Shown here piece after piece: positions 50,162-59,506 of a stretch of 64,000 nt of DNA. The DNA is from Telluria sp042683405 (lineage in GTDB: Bacteria > Pseudomonadota > Gammaproteobacteria > Burkholderiales > Burkholderiaceae_D): contig NZ_JBHUJS010000002.1 in the NCBI RefSeq assembly GCF_042683405.1, forward strand, positions 310,001 through 374,000, written 5' to 3'. Within the stretch, counting starts at the first letter, position 1. Each line of letters begins with the position of its first letter. Position numbers and translations under genes: made by a program. Below the pieces are notes generated by a model. That model saw only the letters and a list, made by a program, of their open reading frames with translations, made no database searches and was not told where the DNA came from.

Positions 50162-52564
50162 CTAGCGCGTGAAGGTGAGCGTGTGGACCGCAGGCCCCGG
50201 CAGCAGCGGCACCGAGCGGCCCTGCGCCCAGTCGCGATGCCCGCTCAGGAAGTACGGCGACAAGGGATGCCCGCTCTGGCCGCCCGGCATGCTGAACACG
50301 CCCTGCTCCTCCTTGCCCGGCGTGACCGTAAAGCGCTCGGATTGCCCGAATTTCGGCCCCGCCACGCGCGGCATGTGGCCGTCGCCCGGCAACTGGTCCG
50401 CAGGCGCGGCCAGCCAGGGCCGCAGCTGGGGCAGCGCGCCGCTGATCGGGTGCGCGATCGACAGCGTGTTGCGCTCGCCCCAGGTGGCGCTGTCCAGCGT
50501 CTTGCCCGTGGTGAGGCGGTCGCGGATCACCTTGTCCAGCGCCGCCAGCGAGAACTCCTTCCAGCTCGGATAGCCCGGCGGCAGCCAGCCTGGCGGCTGC
50601 TCGTCCAGCAGGCGCGCCACCACCACGCTCCAGCGCGGGTTGGCGACGTTGATGTTGGCCTTCTCGTCCAGTTTGCCCAACTCGGCGTTCACGCCATCGA
50701 ACAGCAAGGCATGCACCGCCCACATGTATTCTCGCGTGAGCCGGTACGCGACCGAATCGGTGCTGGCGCGGCCGGTCCAGCCTTTTTTCAGCAGGGTGTG
50801 CAGCAGGTCGCGGTGCGGGTGCAGGCGCCGCGCATCGCTGTCGAGCGCGCGCAGCGCCCGTTCGCGCCACGGCGCCAGGTATAGCGCGCGGTCGTCGAGC
50901 ATGACGCCGTACGCCTTGCCGGTGTCGACCTGGGCGCCCAGCGCCAGCAGGCTGTTGCGCAACTGGCTCTGGCGCGCGCCGAGGTCGAAGCCGCCGTCGC
51001 CGATCAGTTCCGCTCCCGCGCCCGCCAGCTGGCGGCTGTTCGCGGTCGATACCTGCCCTGCCAGCGGGTCGACCACGCGCGGATATTCCGCCGGATCGAG
51101 CGTGCCGTCCCAGATGTGCGGATCGCCCGCCGCCAGAGGGAAGGTCGAGCCGATGCCATATTGGGGACGGCGAGGAAGCGCACCGGCGATGGTCCATCCG
51201 ATGCTGCCGTTGCGGTCGCCCACCACGAAATTCTGTGCCGGCACGCCCATCGTGTTTGCCACCGCCAGCGCGCCCTCCACCGTCTCGATGGCTTCGAGCC
51301 ACTGCGCGTTGAAGTTCAGCGCGTTCGGCGCATGCGCGGTCCAGTGCAGCGCATACGTCTTGTTGCCGATCACGCGCAGCGGTCCGACCGGCGTCTCGCG
51401 CACGACCATCCGGTGCGGCGCCGCGCCTTTCACCATGATCAGCTCTTCGGTGGCGGTCACCTCTTCCCATTCCGCGCGGGCGCGCACCCTGCCCGGCTGT
51501 TCCGGGCTGGTCTCGACCGCGATCAGGTCGAGGTAGTCGCCGTAGCTGTTGGTGAAGCCCCAGGCGATGTGTCCATTGCTGCCCACCAGGACCAGCGGGG
51601 TGCCGGGCAAGGTCAGGCCGACCACGCGGCGCGCGTTGCCGTCTGCGTCCGGATACTGCAGCGCGACGCGGTACCAGGTGTTGGGCAGGTTGATCCCCAG
51701 GTGCATGTCGTTCGAGACGATCGCGCCGCCGGTCTTGCTGCGCCCGCCCGCGATCGCGAAATTGTTACTGCCGACGGAATCTGCGTACTCGCTCGCAGCC
51801 AGGGCAAACACGCCCTTGTGATCAGGCGGCGGCCGTTTGCCCCACCAGCCTGGTGCTGCGGCCGGAATTGGCGCCGCGTCGCCGGGCGCTTCGCCGTCGA
51901 GCGGCGAGTCCCATTGGGTGGCCTGCGGCAGCAGGAAGTCGAGCTGCTCCGCGGTCGAATGCTCGCGCAGCCAGCCGCGCGCCAGCTCGCGCCGCTCCAG
52001 GTTGTCCTGCAGGTCGAAGAACATGGCCCATGCGACCAGCAGCGAGTCGGCGGCCATCCATGCGCGCGGCCGCGTGCCGGTCAGCGCATATTCGAACGGG
52101 CGCGCGCCCAATGCGTTGATGCCGTCGTTGACGCCGCTGACGTAGCGGTCGAGCAGCTGCCGGTCTTCCGGCGGCATCGCGGCGATGGTGCGCTCGGCGC
52201 GCGCGCGGAAACGGTGCAGGCGGTGCACGCGGTCCAGCGGCAGCGCCTTTTCGCCGAACAGTTCGGCCAGTTCGCCGGCCGCCGAGCGGCGCAGCAGGTC
52301 CATCTGGAAGAAGCGCTCCTGCGCGTGGATGTAGCCGGTGACGTAGGCGATGTCATGGCGGTTGGCGCCGCGGATCACGGGCGCGCCGTGCGCGTCGCGC
52401 GCGACCGTCACCGTGCCGGTCATGTTGAGCGAGCGGACCGTGCCATCCAGCTGCGGCAGGCTGGCGCGCAGGAACATCCACGCCCCTGCGACCGCCACCA
52501 CCAGCAGCGACAACAGCGCAACTCCTGTCCACAACGCCCACTTATTCCACCTGGCCAAACGCAT
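50162..52564 (-). CDS. Penicillin acylase family (Ntn) hydrolase
   Basis: The product is 800 aa. An uncleaved or signal-type helix (about 10-35) precedes an alpha region (VTVARDAHGAPVIRGAN, YIHAQERFFQMDLLRR) and a spacer. The autocatalytic cleavage site is in ADSVGSNNFAIAGG, where Ser266 becomes the N-terminal nucleophile of the beta chain. The beta chain has GAIVSNDMHLGINLPNTWY, and an NTLSIAHPISG block near the end. Homologues cleave acyl-homoserine lactones or beta-lactam side chains, so quorum quenching is possible but untested. The ATG at 52564 follows GGGAG; a GTG two codons upstream is an alternative. Confidence 0.92.
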   Translation of the reverse strand: MRLARWNKWALWTGVALLSLLVVAVAGAWMFLRASLPQLDGTVRSLNMTGTVTVARDAHGAPVIRGANRHDIAYVTGYIHAQERFFQMDLLRRSAAGELAELFGEKALPLDRVHRLHRFRARAERTIAAMPPEDRQLLDRYVSGVNDGINALGARPFEYALTGTRPRAWMAADSLLVAWAMFFDLQDNLERRELARGWLREHSTAEQLDFLLPQATQWDSPLDGEAPGDAAPIPAAAPGWWGKRPPPDHKGVFALAASEYADSVGSNNFAIAGGRSKTGGAIVSNDMHLGINLPNTWYRVALQYPDADGNARRVVGLTLPGTPLVLVGSNGHIAWGFTNSYGDYLDLIAVETSPEQPGRVRARAEWEEVTATEELIMVKGAAPHRMVVRETPVGPLRVIGNKTYALHWTAHAPNALNFNAQWLEAIETVEGALAVANTMGVPAQNFVVGDRNGSIGWTIAGALPRRPQYGIGSTFPLAAGDPHIWDGTLDPAEYPRVVDPLAGQVSTANSRQLAGAGAELIGDGGFDLGARQSQLRNSLLALGAQVDTGKAYGVMLDDRALYLAPWRERALRALDSDARRLHPHRDLLHTLLKKGWTGRASTDSVAYRLTREYMWAVHALLFDGVNAELGKLDEKANINVANPRWSVVVARLLDEQPPGWLPPGYPSWKEFSLAALDKVIRDRLTTGKTLDSATWGERNTLSIAHPISGALPQLRPWLAAPADQLPGDGHMPRVAGPKFGQSERFTVTPGKEEQGVFSMPGGQSGHPLSPYFLSGHRDWAQGRSVPLLPGPAVHTLTFTR

Positions 52565-52624
52565 GCCCACTCCCAGTCAATACCTTGATAGCTGGGAATA
52601 TGCCAGAAAAACGGATGCGTGGAG

Positions 52625-53764
52625 CTATTTGCGCCAAAAAAGGGAATCCGCCCGCGCGCCGGCAATATCGGGCGTGCGCCCGCGTTTCGGCGCCAGCAGC
52701 CGCTCGTAGCGCGCCATCACCTGGGGCAGGACCACGTCCCAGTCGTGCTGCTCGACCGCCTTGCGGCGCGCGTTCGCCGCCAGCGCCATCCGGTCCATCC
52801 GGTACACCGACTCGACCGCGGCGGCGAAGGCCTCCACATTGTCCGGTTCCGCGTGCACGCCGGTGCCCGGGGTGACCAGTTCGGCGATACCGCCGCCGGT
52901 GCAAACCACCGGCAAGCCGCACGACATGGCCTCCAGCGCGATCAGGCCGAAGGTCTCGCTGTCGCCGGCGTGCACCAGCACGTCGCAGCTGGCCAGCATG
53001 CGCGCCAGCTCGCCGCGGTCGCGCAGGAAGTCGCGCTGCACGATGCGTTCGCCCGGCTCCGGTGGCGACGGGCCGTCGCCGATCAGCAGCAGGTAGTACG
53101 GCTCTCCCAGCCGCGCCAGCGCGCCGGCCAGCACGTCGAGCCGCTTCTCGGGCGTAAAGCGGCCTGCGTAGACCAGCAGGCGCGCGTCGGCCGGCAGGCC
53201 GAGTTCCGTGCGCAGCCCGGGGTCGCGGCGCTGCGGCGAAAAGGTGCGGCTGTCGATGCCGAGCGTCTGGTGCAGCGCGCCTTCCACGCCCATCGCGGCC
53301 AGCCGCTGCACCATCAGGCGACTGGGCGCCAGCACCAGGTCGAAACGGCGGTACAGGGTGGCGAGGTAGCGTTCGCAGCCCATCTCCGCCACCGTGCCGA
53401 GGCGGCGCAGCAGCAGGCGCGGCGTGTCCGAATGATAGAAGGCCACCGCCGGGATGCCGAGCGCGCGCGCCGCCCGCAGCGCCGCGTAGGCGCACGGCCC
53501 CGCGTCGCCCGCCTCGACCAGGTCCGGCGCCAGCTCGCGCAGGATGCGCGCGCAATGGCTCACCGTCCACGGCCACTTGTAGCCGTGCAGTCCGGGCACC
53601 GGCAAGGACGGCAGCGCAACCAGGTGGCCGCCGCTGTCGACATTCGGGCTCAGGATGGTGTGGGTGACGCCGCGCTGGCGCAACCAGTCGGATTTGGCGT
53701 TGAGGTAGGTGCTGACGCCGCCGCCCTCGGCAGCGTAGAACATGGTGATGTCGGCCAGATGCAT
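52625..53764 (-). CDS. GT4-family glycosyltransferase
   Basis: The product is 379 aa and has a GT-B fold. The N-terminal half has ITMFYAAEGGGVSTYLNAKS (glycine-rich acceptor loop). The C-terminal half has LLVYAGRFTPEKRLDVL, LLLIGDGP, ADVL-type SCDVLVHAGDSETFGLIALE (the E-x7-E motif) and GLPVVCTGGG. This is the layout of mannosyl- and glucosyltransferases of the group 1 family that act on lipids or surface glycans. There is no signal peptide. The ATG at 53764 is chosen because the fold begins directly there; its ribosome site is weak. No other glycan gene is adjacent. Confidence 0.9.
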   Translation of the reverse strand: MHLADITMFYAAEGGGVSTYLNAKSDWLRQRGVTHTILSPNVDSGGHLVALPSLPVPGLHGYKWPWTVSHCARILRELAPDLVEAGDAGPCAYAALRAARALGIPAVAFYHSDTPRLLLRRLGTVAEMGCERYLATLYRRFDLVLAPSRLMVQRLAAMGVEGALHQTLGIDSRTFSPQRRDPGLRTELGLPADARLLVYAGRFTPEKRLDVLAGALARLGEPYYLLLIGDGPSPPEPGERIVQRDFLRDRGELARMLASCDVLVHAGDSETFGLIALEAMSCGLPVVCTGGGIAELVTPGTGVHAEPDNVEAFAAAVESVYRMDRMALAANARRKAVEQHDWDVVLPQVMARYERLLAPKRGRTPDIAGARADSLFWRK

Positions 53765-53833
53765 GGGGCATACCGTAGCATCCCGCCCGCGGTCACGGCG
53801 CACCCTAAACCACGGGAAACAGCGCGCGGAAAA

Positions 53834-54424
53834 TCAGGTATTGCGCCGGTCCAGCATGGCGCGGGCGATCGTGCCCGCGTCCACGTATTCCAGCTCGCCG
53901 CCGACCGGCACGCCGCGCGCGAGACGGCTGACTTTCAGGCCGCGCGCCTTGAGCATCTCGCTGATGTAGTGCGCGGTCGCCTCGCCTTCGTTGGTGAAGT
54001 TGGTGGCCAGGATGACTTCCGCGACCACGCCGTCGGTGGCGCGGCCCACCAGCTTGTCGAGATGGAGGTCTTTCGGCCCGATGCCGTCCAGCGGCGACAG
54101 GCGGCCCATCAGCACGAAGTACAGGCCCTTGTAGGTCAGCGTCTGCTCGACCATGAGCTGGTCGGCCGGGGTCTCCACCACGCACAGCAGCGTCCTGTCG
54201 CGCGACTCGTCCAGGCACAGGTCGCACACGGTGGAATCGGAAAAGGTATTGCACATCGCGCAGTGGTGCACCGTATCGACGGCCTGGTACAGCGCGCGCG
54301 ACAGCATCGCCGCGCCGTCGCGGTCATGCTGGAGCAGGTGGAATGCCATGCGCTGGGCGGACTTGGGACCCACGCCCGGCAGGCGCCGCAGCGCCTCGGT
54401 GAGGAAGTCGAGCGACTTGGACAC
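53834..54424 (-). CDS. recR: Recombination protein RecR
   Basis: The product is 196 aa. A helix-hairpin-helix at the N terminus (ALRRLPGVGPKSAQRMA) is followed by a four-Cys zinc finger (C55, C58, C67, C70) and a Toprim domain (LLCVVETPADQLMVEQT, GRLSPLDGIGP). RecR with RecO and RecF loads RecA at gaps. Translation starts at GTG 54424, one base after the stop of the YciI gene, with GAGG suitably placed. The order dnaX-ybaB-(yciI)-recR is conserved in proteobacteria. Confidence 0.97.
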   Translation of the reverse strand: MSKSLDFLTEALRRLPGVGPKSAQRMAFHLLQHDRDGAAMLSRALYQAVDTVHHCAMCNTFSDSTVCDLCLDESRDRTLLCVVETPADQLMVEQTLTYKGLYFVLMGRLSPLDGIGPKDLHLDKLVGRATDGVVAEVILATNFTNEGEATAHYISEMLKARGLKVSRLARGVPVGGELEYVDAGTIARAMLDRRNT

Positions 54425-54425
54425 C

Positions 54426-54713
54426 TCAGTCCTCGCGGAACGGCGCCAGGGCGTCCGAGCTCGCGTTCACCGCGAACTCGGTGATCTCGTACTCGGCCAC
54501 GCCGGCCTGGTAGAACGGATCGAGCGCAATCGCCGCGTCCAGCTCTTCGCGCGTCTCGGCGTTGGCGATGATGATGCCACCGGTGCGCGGCCGCTTCGGG
54601 CCCGACATCAGGAAGATGCCGCGCCCGTACTGCTCACGCAGGAAATCGCGGTGCGCGCCGAGCAGCGCATCGACCTTGCCGATGTCCTTGTACGTGAGCG
54701 AGACGATGAACAT
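54426..54713 (-). CDS. YciI family protein
   Basis: The product is 95 aa, a ferredoxin-like alpha-beta fold of the YCII family. It shows VDALLGAHRDFLREQYGRGI, LMSGPKRPRTGGIIIANA and the terminal DPFYQAGVAEYEITEF. The conserved His (AHRDF) and Asp (LDPF) of the family are present. It may be a small hydrolase-like or dehalogenase-like protein, but its role is unknown. It is inserted between ybaB and recR with very short gaps (6 and 1 bp). Confidence 0.92.
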   Translation of the reverse strand: MFIVSLTYKDIGKVDALLGAHRDFLREQYGRGIFLMSGPKRPRTGGIIIANAETREELDAAIALDPFYQAGVAEYEITEFAVNASSDALAPFRED

Positions 54714-54719
54714 GCGAGC

Positions 54720-55046
54720 TTAGAACGGCATCTTGAAGCCGGGTGGCAGCGGCATGCCGGCGGTGACGCCGCTCATCTTCTCGGCTGCCGTCGCTTCGGC
54801 CTTGCGCACCGCATCGTTGAACGCAGCAGCGACCAGGTCTTCCAGCATGTCCTTGTCGTCGGCCAGCAGCGACGGGTCGATCGACACGCGCTTGACGTCG
54901 TTCTTGCAGGTCATGACCACCTTCACCATGCCGGCGCCGGACTGGCCCTCGACCTCGATCTGCGCCAGCGATTCCTGCGCCTTTTTCATATTGTCCTGCA
55001 TTGCCTGGGCTTGCTTCATCAGGCCCGCGAGCTGGTTCTTCATCAT
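54720..55046 (-). CDS. ybaB: YbaB/EbfC nucleoid-associated protein
   Basis: The product is 108 aa, the usual YbaB/EbfC size. It shows LAGLMKQAQAMQDNMKKAQE, VEGQSGAGMVKVVMTCKNDV and LEDLVAAAFNDAVRKAE. It forms a tweezer-like dimer that binds DNA and coats the nucleoid. Its place 23 bp after dnaX and before recR is the conserved arrangement. Confidence 0.96.
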   Translation of the reverse strand: MMKNQLAGLMKQAQAMQDNMKKAQESLAQIEVEGQSGAGMVKVVMTCKNDVKRVSIDPSLLADDKDMLEDLVAAAFNDAVRKAEATAAEKMSGVTAGMPLPPGFKMPF

Positions 55047-55069
55047 GATGCTTGTTCTCCGTGGATTGA

Positions 55070-57298
55070 TTATTCAGGATTCTGGGCTGGCGGGCGCACC
55101 GAGCCGGGCACGACGAACGCGCCGAAATCGCGCATCAGCATCTGCACGAACGGATCGGCATTCACCGTCTCCTCGGCCTTGCGCTGGCACTCCTCGCGGA
55201 AGGCCTGCGCCTCCGCGCTGGCGGTGTACCACACCGGGCCGATATCGATCTCGAGGTTCACGCGGCGGCCGCCGAAGCGCTCCGTCAGCGCGGCCGCGAG
55301 TTTCTCAGTATTGCCGCTGGCGCGCAAGGTATCGATCGGCACGCGCAGGCGGATGGTCGCCGTCGCGCTATTCGCGCTGCACTCGACGAGCTGGGTCTGC
55401 AGCGCCAGCTGCTGGGCGACACCGCGCAGCGGCAGGCCGGCGGCCAGGGCCGGCCAGTTGCCGTCCCAGTCCAGTTCCGGCACCGGCGTGATCACATACG
55501 GCTCCGGCGGAGGCGCGGCAGGCTTGGCGCGCGCCGCCGGGGCGGGCGCGCTCTCGGCCTGCGCAGCGCCTTCCATCCCGTCGGTGACCCACGACGGCGG
55601 CTCCTCGTCGGTGAGCACGTCCTGGTATTCCTCTTCCATCGCCTGCGGCTGCGCTGCCTCCCATGGCGGCGGCATGCGCGCCGGCGAGGGCGCCGCGGCA
55701 GGCTGCTGGGCAGCGGACATCGACGCGCCCTGCTGCGGCGCGGCCGGCGGCATCATCGGCGGCCGGGCGGGAGCGGATGGCGCCGGTGCGGCACTGGCGG
55801 CAGGTGCCGATGGTGCTGGAGGTGCGGATGGCGCAGGCGCCGACGGCGCAGCTGGACGCGCGCCGCCGTAGCCGCGGTTCGCGGCGGCACGCGCCGCTTC
55901 CAGCGCGGCGTTGATCGCCGCGCGTGCCGACGTCATCGGTGCGGCGGCAGGCGCCGCCGCCGGCGCCGGTTGTGCGGATGGTGCTGCTGGCGGTGCGGGT
56001 GGTGCGGCCGGCTGTGCGGCTGGTTGTGCCGGCGCAGCCTGCACCGGTGCCGCAGGCGCAGGCGCCGCTGGCCGCGCGGCGGCTGCCGGCGCAGACGCCA
56101 CCGGCGCTGCGGCTGCCACTGCCGGGCGCGCGGCCGGACGGGCCGGCGCGCTTGCACGCTCCTGCGAACCGCCGGAGGCGCTGCCGTCGGCCGCGCCCAT
56201 GCCAGGGCGGAACGCCAGCATGCGCAACAGCGTCATGGTGAAGCCCGCGTATTCGTCGGGCGCCAGGCCGATCTCGTTGCGGCCATGGACCGCGATCTGG
56301 TAGAACAGCTGCACTTCCTGCTGGTCGAACACCTCGGCCAGGCGGCGCACATCGGCCAGCTCAGGCAGGTCCTCCGGCACCGCGGACGGCACCGTCTGGG
56401 CCAGCGCGATCCGGTGCAGCAGCGTGCCCAGGTCCTGCAGCGCGCCGTTGTACGACAGGCTGCGGCTGGCCATCTCATCGGCCACCGCCATCAGGTCCGC
56501 GCCATCGTTATTGGCCAGCGCATCGAGCAGGCGCACCAGGTAGGACTGGTCGAGCGCGCCGAGCATGCCCTGCACCGCCTCCAGCGTCACCTGTCCGGCC
56601 GCATAGGCGATTGCCTGGTCGGTCAGCGACAGCGCATCGCGCATCGACCCGTGCGCGCCTTGCGCCAGCAGGCGCAGCGCCGGCTGCTCGAACGCGATGC
56701 CTTCCTGGCCGAGGATATTCTCGAGATGCCCGATGATGTGCCCGGGCGGCATCTGCTTCAGGTTGAACTGCAGGCAGCGCGACAGCACCGTCACCGGAAT
56801 CTTCTGCGGATCAGTGGTCGCCAGGATGAACTTGACGTGTTCGGGCGGCTCTTCCAGCGTCTTGAGCATCGCATTGAACGCGTGATTGGTCAGCATGTGG
56901 ACTTCGTCGATCATGTAGACCTTGTAGCGCGCATTGGACGGCGCATAGATCGCCTGCTCCAGCAGCTGCGCCATCTCGTCCACGCCGCGGTTCGACGCGG
57001 CGTCCATCTCGATATAGTCGACGAAGCGACCGCCATCGATTGCGGTGCAGGCCTCGCACACCCCGCACGGCGTCGCGGTGACCCCGCCATTGCCGTCCGG
57101 CCCGACGCAATTGAGCGACTTGGCCAGGATGCGCGACAGCGTCGTCTTGCCGACCCCGCGCGTCCCCGTAAACAGATAGGCGTGGTGCAGCCTGCCGGTA
57201 CCGAGGGCGTGGGTGAGCGCGCGCACAACGTGCTCCTGGCCGACCAGCGTTTCGAAATTCCGGGGGCGATATTTGCGTGCGAGGACTTGATAGGACAT
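55070..57298 (-). CDS. dnaX: DNA polymerase III subunits gamma/tau (DnaX)
   Basis: The product is 742 aa. The AAA+ part has Walker A GTRGVGKT (residues 45-52), a zinc module (C64, C78, C81, C84), Walker B in YMIDEVHML and sensor SRCLQF. The collar domain ends near 370. An Ala/Pro-rich linker of about 200 residues follows, then the tau-specific C-terminal domain (VITPVPELDWDGNWPALAAG to GSVRPPAQNPE), which contacts the polymerase core and helicase. I see no obvious A-rich slippery site, so only tau may be made. It follows ffs on the same strand, as in many bacteria. Confidence 0.97.
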   Translation of the reverse strand: MSYQVLARKYRPRNFETLVGQEHVVRALTHALGTGRLHHAYLFTGTRGVGKTTLSRILAKSLNCVGPDGNGGVTATPCGVCEACTAIDGGRFVDYIEMDAASNRGVDEMAQLLEQAIYAPSNARYKVYMIDEVHMLTNHAFNAMLKTLEEPPEHVKFILATTDPQKIPVTVLSRCLQFNLKQMPPGHIIGHLENILGQEGIAFEQPALRLLAQGAHGSMRDALSLTDQAIAYAAGQVTLEAVQGMLGALDQSYLVRLLDALANNDGADLMAVADEMASRSLSYNGALQDLGTLLHRIALAQTVPSAVPEDLPELADVRRLAEVFDQQEVQLFYQIAVHGRNEIGLAPDEYAGFTMTLLRMLAFRPGMGAADGSASGGSQERASAPARPAARPAVAAAAPVASAPAAAARPAAPAPAAPVQAAPAQPAAQPAAPPAPPAAPSAQPAPAAAPAAAPMTSARAAINAALEAARAAANRGYGGARPAAPSAPAPSAPPAPSAPAASAAPAPSAPARPPMMPPAAPQQGASMSAAQQPAAAPSPARMPPPWEAAQPQAMEEEYQDVLTDEEPPSWVTDGMEGAAQAESAPAPAARAKPAAPPPEPYVITPVPELDWDGNWPALAAGLPLRGVAQQLALQTQLVECSANSATATIRLRVPIDTLRASGNTEKLAAALTERFGGRRVNLEIDIGPVWYTASAEAQAFREECQRKAEETVNADPFVQMLMRDFGAFVVPGSVRPPAQNPE

Positions 57299-57369
57299 GA
57301 CAGGATTTTACCGCAGATGTCCGCCCCCGCGAACTTCTCCCCGCCAACACATTCAGAAAACACCCCGGT

Positions 57370-57549
57370 GGGGTCAGGCACCTTTTGAAGCGGCGTCCGA
57401 TAGCATTGTTCGGACTTGGCTGAACCACGCGCCGCGCGCAGCTCGGGAACCGCCCCCCGGGGGTCAGGCACCTTTTGTGGAATCGGATGACAGGGTTGTT
57501 CGGATAACGCTGAACGAGCAGAACTGCGCACGGTCCCGCCGGGAGCACG
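57370..57549. repeat. Two tandem ~90-bp copies of a GGGGTCAGGCACC element
   Basis: Copies begin at 57370 and 57460 with the identical 18-mer GGGGTCAGGCACCTTTTG. Each also contains a TTGTTCGGA block about 40 bp in and GCTGAAC next to it, at matching offsets; the intervening bases have diverged. The pair lies between dnaX and ffs and codes for nothing credible. Confidence 0.8.
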
Positions 57550-57588
57550 TACTTGATGGGATAAAACAGGGGAAGAAAAAAGGAAAGA

Positions 57589-57684
57589 GGCGAGCCTGAT
57601 CTGCGGCACTTGCGGGGAATAGCTGTGGCTGCTTCGTTCCCGACCTGACCAGGTTGGCTATGCCGCAATGCGCAGGGGCCCGCC
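57589..57684 (-). ncRNA. ffs: Signal recognition particle 4.5S RNA (small type)
   Basis: The minus strand has the universal SRP apical loop, GGTCAGGTCGGGAACGAAG then CAGC, flanked by long complementary arms (TTGCGGCATAGCC pairing with the GCTATTCCCCGCAA side). The ends GGCGGGCC and GGCTCGCC pair, giving about 96 nt. A T-rich stretch (TTTCCTTTTTTC) follows. It binds Ffh for co-translational targeting. Its place just upstream of dnaX fits the usual bacterial context. Ends are estimated from pairing, give or take a few bases. Confidence 0.93.
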
Positions 57685-57781
57685 CGTGCGAATTATAACA
57701 GGCCGGGGAGGATATTTGGAACTGGAAGGAAAAAGACTGGTGGCCGGAATGCGCCGCCGGCGGGCGGATGCCCTTCAGCGG

Positions 57782-57816
57782 TGGCGGAATCGGTCATAGC
57801 TGGGCAGATTCCGCCA
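57782..57816 (-). terminator. Hairpin downstream of ubiD
   Basis: Ten-base perfect arms TGGCGGAATC/GATTCCGCCA with a 15-nt loop lie 37 bp past the ubiD stop. There is no U-tract, so termination is only a possibility. Confidence 0.4.
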
Positions 57817-57852
57817 GCGGCTGGCGAAAGCTACGGACAACCCCATCACTCC

Positions 57853-59337
57853 TCAGATGCCGAGCTGGGACCAGATGGCGTCGACTTTGGCCTTGACCTC
57901 CGGCGTCATCTCGATGGTGGTGCCCCACTCGCGGCTGGTCTCGCCCGGCCACTTGTTGGTGGCGTCGATGCCCATCTTGCTGCCCAGCCCACTCACCGGC
58001 GAGGCAAAGTCGAGATAGTCGATCGGCGTGTTGTCGACCAGCGTGGTGTCGCGCGTCGGGTCCACGCGCGTGGTGATCGCCCAGATCACCTCCTTCCATT
58101 CGCGGATGTCCACGTCCTCGTCCACCACCACGATGAACTTGGTATACATGAACTGGCGCAGGAAGCTCCACACCCCGAACATCACGCGCTTGGCATGTCC
58201 GGCGTACTGCTTGCGGATCTGGACCACCGCCATGCGGTAGCTGCACCCTTCCGGCGGCAGGTAGAAGTCGGTGATCTCGCTGAACTGCTTCTGCAGCAGC
58301 GGCACGAACACTTCATTCAGCGCCACCCCCAGCACGGCCGGCTCGTCCGGCGGCTTGCCTGTATACGTAGAGTGATAGATCGGATCGCGCCGCATCGTGA
58401 TGCGGTCGATGGTGAAGACCGGGAAGCTGTCCTGCTCATTGTAGTAGCCGGTGTGGTCGCCATACGGCCCCTCGAGCGCGTGCTCATAGCCGCTCGGATG
58501 GGACGCATCCGGATAGATATGCCCTTCCAGCACGATCTCGGCGCCCGCCGGCACGCGCAGCTCGCTGCCGATCGCCTTCACCAGCTCCGTGCGGCTGCCG
58601 CGCAGCAGGCCGGCGAACTGGTACTCCGACAGGCTGTCCGGCACCGGCGTCACCGCGCCCAGGATGGTGGCCGGGTCGGCGCCCAGCGCCACTGCCACCG
58701 GATACGGCTTGCCCTTGCTCTGCACCGCATGTTCGCGGAAATCGAGCGCGCCTCCCCGGTGCGCCAGCCAGCGCATGATCACCTTGTTCCGCCCCAGCAC
58801 CTGCTGGCGGTAGATCCCCAGGTTCTGGCGTTTCTTGTTCGGTCCCTTCGTGATCACCAGTCCCCAGGTGATGAGGGGCGCGATGTCGCCCGGCCAGCAG
58901 TGCTGGATCGGCAGGCGCGACAAGTCCACGTCGTCGCCCTCCCACACGATCTCCTGGCACGGCGCGCTGCGCAGCTCCTTGGGCGCCATGTCCCACACGG
59001 CCTTGACCAGCGAGCCCATGCCCATCAGGTCCTTGAAGCCCTTGGGCGGCTCCGGCTCCTTCAGGCGCGCCAGCACGTGCCCGATCTTGCGCAGTTCGCT
59101 CACGTCAGACGCCCCCATGCCCAGCGCCACCCTGCGCGGCGTCCCGAACAGGTTGCCCAGCACGGGCATGCTGTGCCCCGCCGGGTTCTCGAACAGGAGC
59201 GCCGGACCGCCCGCACGCAATGTGCGGTCGCACACTTCGGTCATTTCGAGGTGTGGCGAAACCGGCACGGCCACCCGCTTCAATTCCCCAATTTGTTCCA
59301 ATTGAGCAATAAAGTCCCGCAAATCAGCGTATTTCAT
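57853..59337 (-). CDS. ubiD: 4-hydroxy-3-polyprenylbenzoate decarboxylase UbiD
   Basis: The product is 494 aa, full length for UbiD. Recognisable blocks are MKYADLRDFIAQLEQIGELK, RLPIQHCWPGDIAPLITWGL, NLGIYRQQVLGRNKVIMRWL, EGPYGDHTGYYNEQD and VDEDVDIREWKEVIWAIT. It decarboxylates the prenylated benzoate intermediate of ubiquinone synthesis using prenylated FMN (made by UbiX, not in the window). The ribosome site before the ATG is weak. It is monocistronic here. Confidence 0.97.
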   Translation of the reverse strand: MKYADLRDFIAQLEQIGELKRVAVPVSPHLEMTEVCDRTLRAGGPALLFENPAGHSMPVLGNLFGTPRRVALGMGASDVSELRKIGHVLARLKEPEPPKGFKDLMGMGSLVKAVWDMAPKELRSAPCQEIVWEGDDVDLSRLPIQHCWPGDIAPLITWGLVITKGPNKKRQNLGIYRQQVLGRNKVIMRWLAHRGGALDFREHAVQSKGKPYPVAVALGADPATILGAVTPVPDSLSEYQFAGLLRGSRTELVKAIGSELRVPAGAEIVLEGHIYPDASHPSGYEHALEGPYGDHTGYYNEQDSFPVFTIDRITMRRDPIYHSTYTGKPPDEPAVLGVALNEVFVPLLQKQFSEITDFYLPPEGCSYRMAVVQIRKQYAGHAKRVMFGVWSFLRQFMYTKFIVVVDEDVDIREWKEVIWAITTRVDPTRDTTLVDNTPIDYLDFASPVSGLGSKMGIDATNKWPGETSREWGTTIEMTPEVKAKVDAIWSQLGI

Positions 59338-59471
59338 CGTTTGTTACATCTTTTTTCGGTTAGAACAAGCTTGTTGAATTCACCACGACAAGTTGTTGAT
59401 TTCATAGGGGATTGATGCAACGCAGCAAGAAAAGTCATACTTAAAAGTAATAAAGTTCAATAGTGCTAGTA

Positions 59472-59500
59472 TTGACTTGGCATAAAGCGGCTTCTACAAT
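59472..59500 (+). promoter_or_regulatory. Near-consensus sigma-70 promoter
   Basis: TTGACT (59472-59477) and TACAAT (59495-59500) are separated by exactly 17 bp. This is the best promoter match I found in the window. Transcription would start near 59507, about 300 nt before the transglycosylase start codon. Confidence 0.8.
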
Positions 59501-59506
59501 CTGCCC

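Noticed and set aside
55070..57298. Programmed frameshift in dnaX making a short gamma form
   Set aside because: I saw no A-AAA-AAG type slippery sequence with a downstream stem; the gene reads through to a full tau C terminus.
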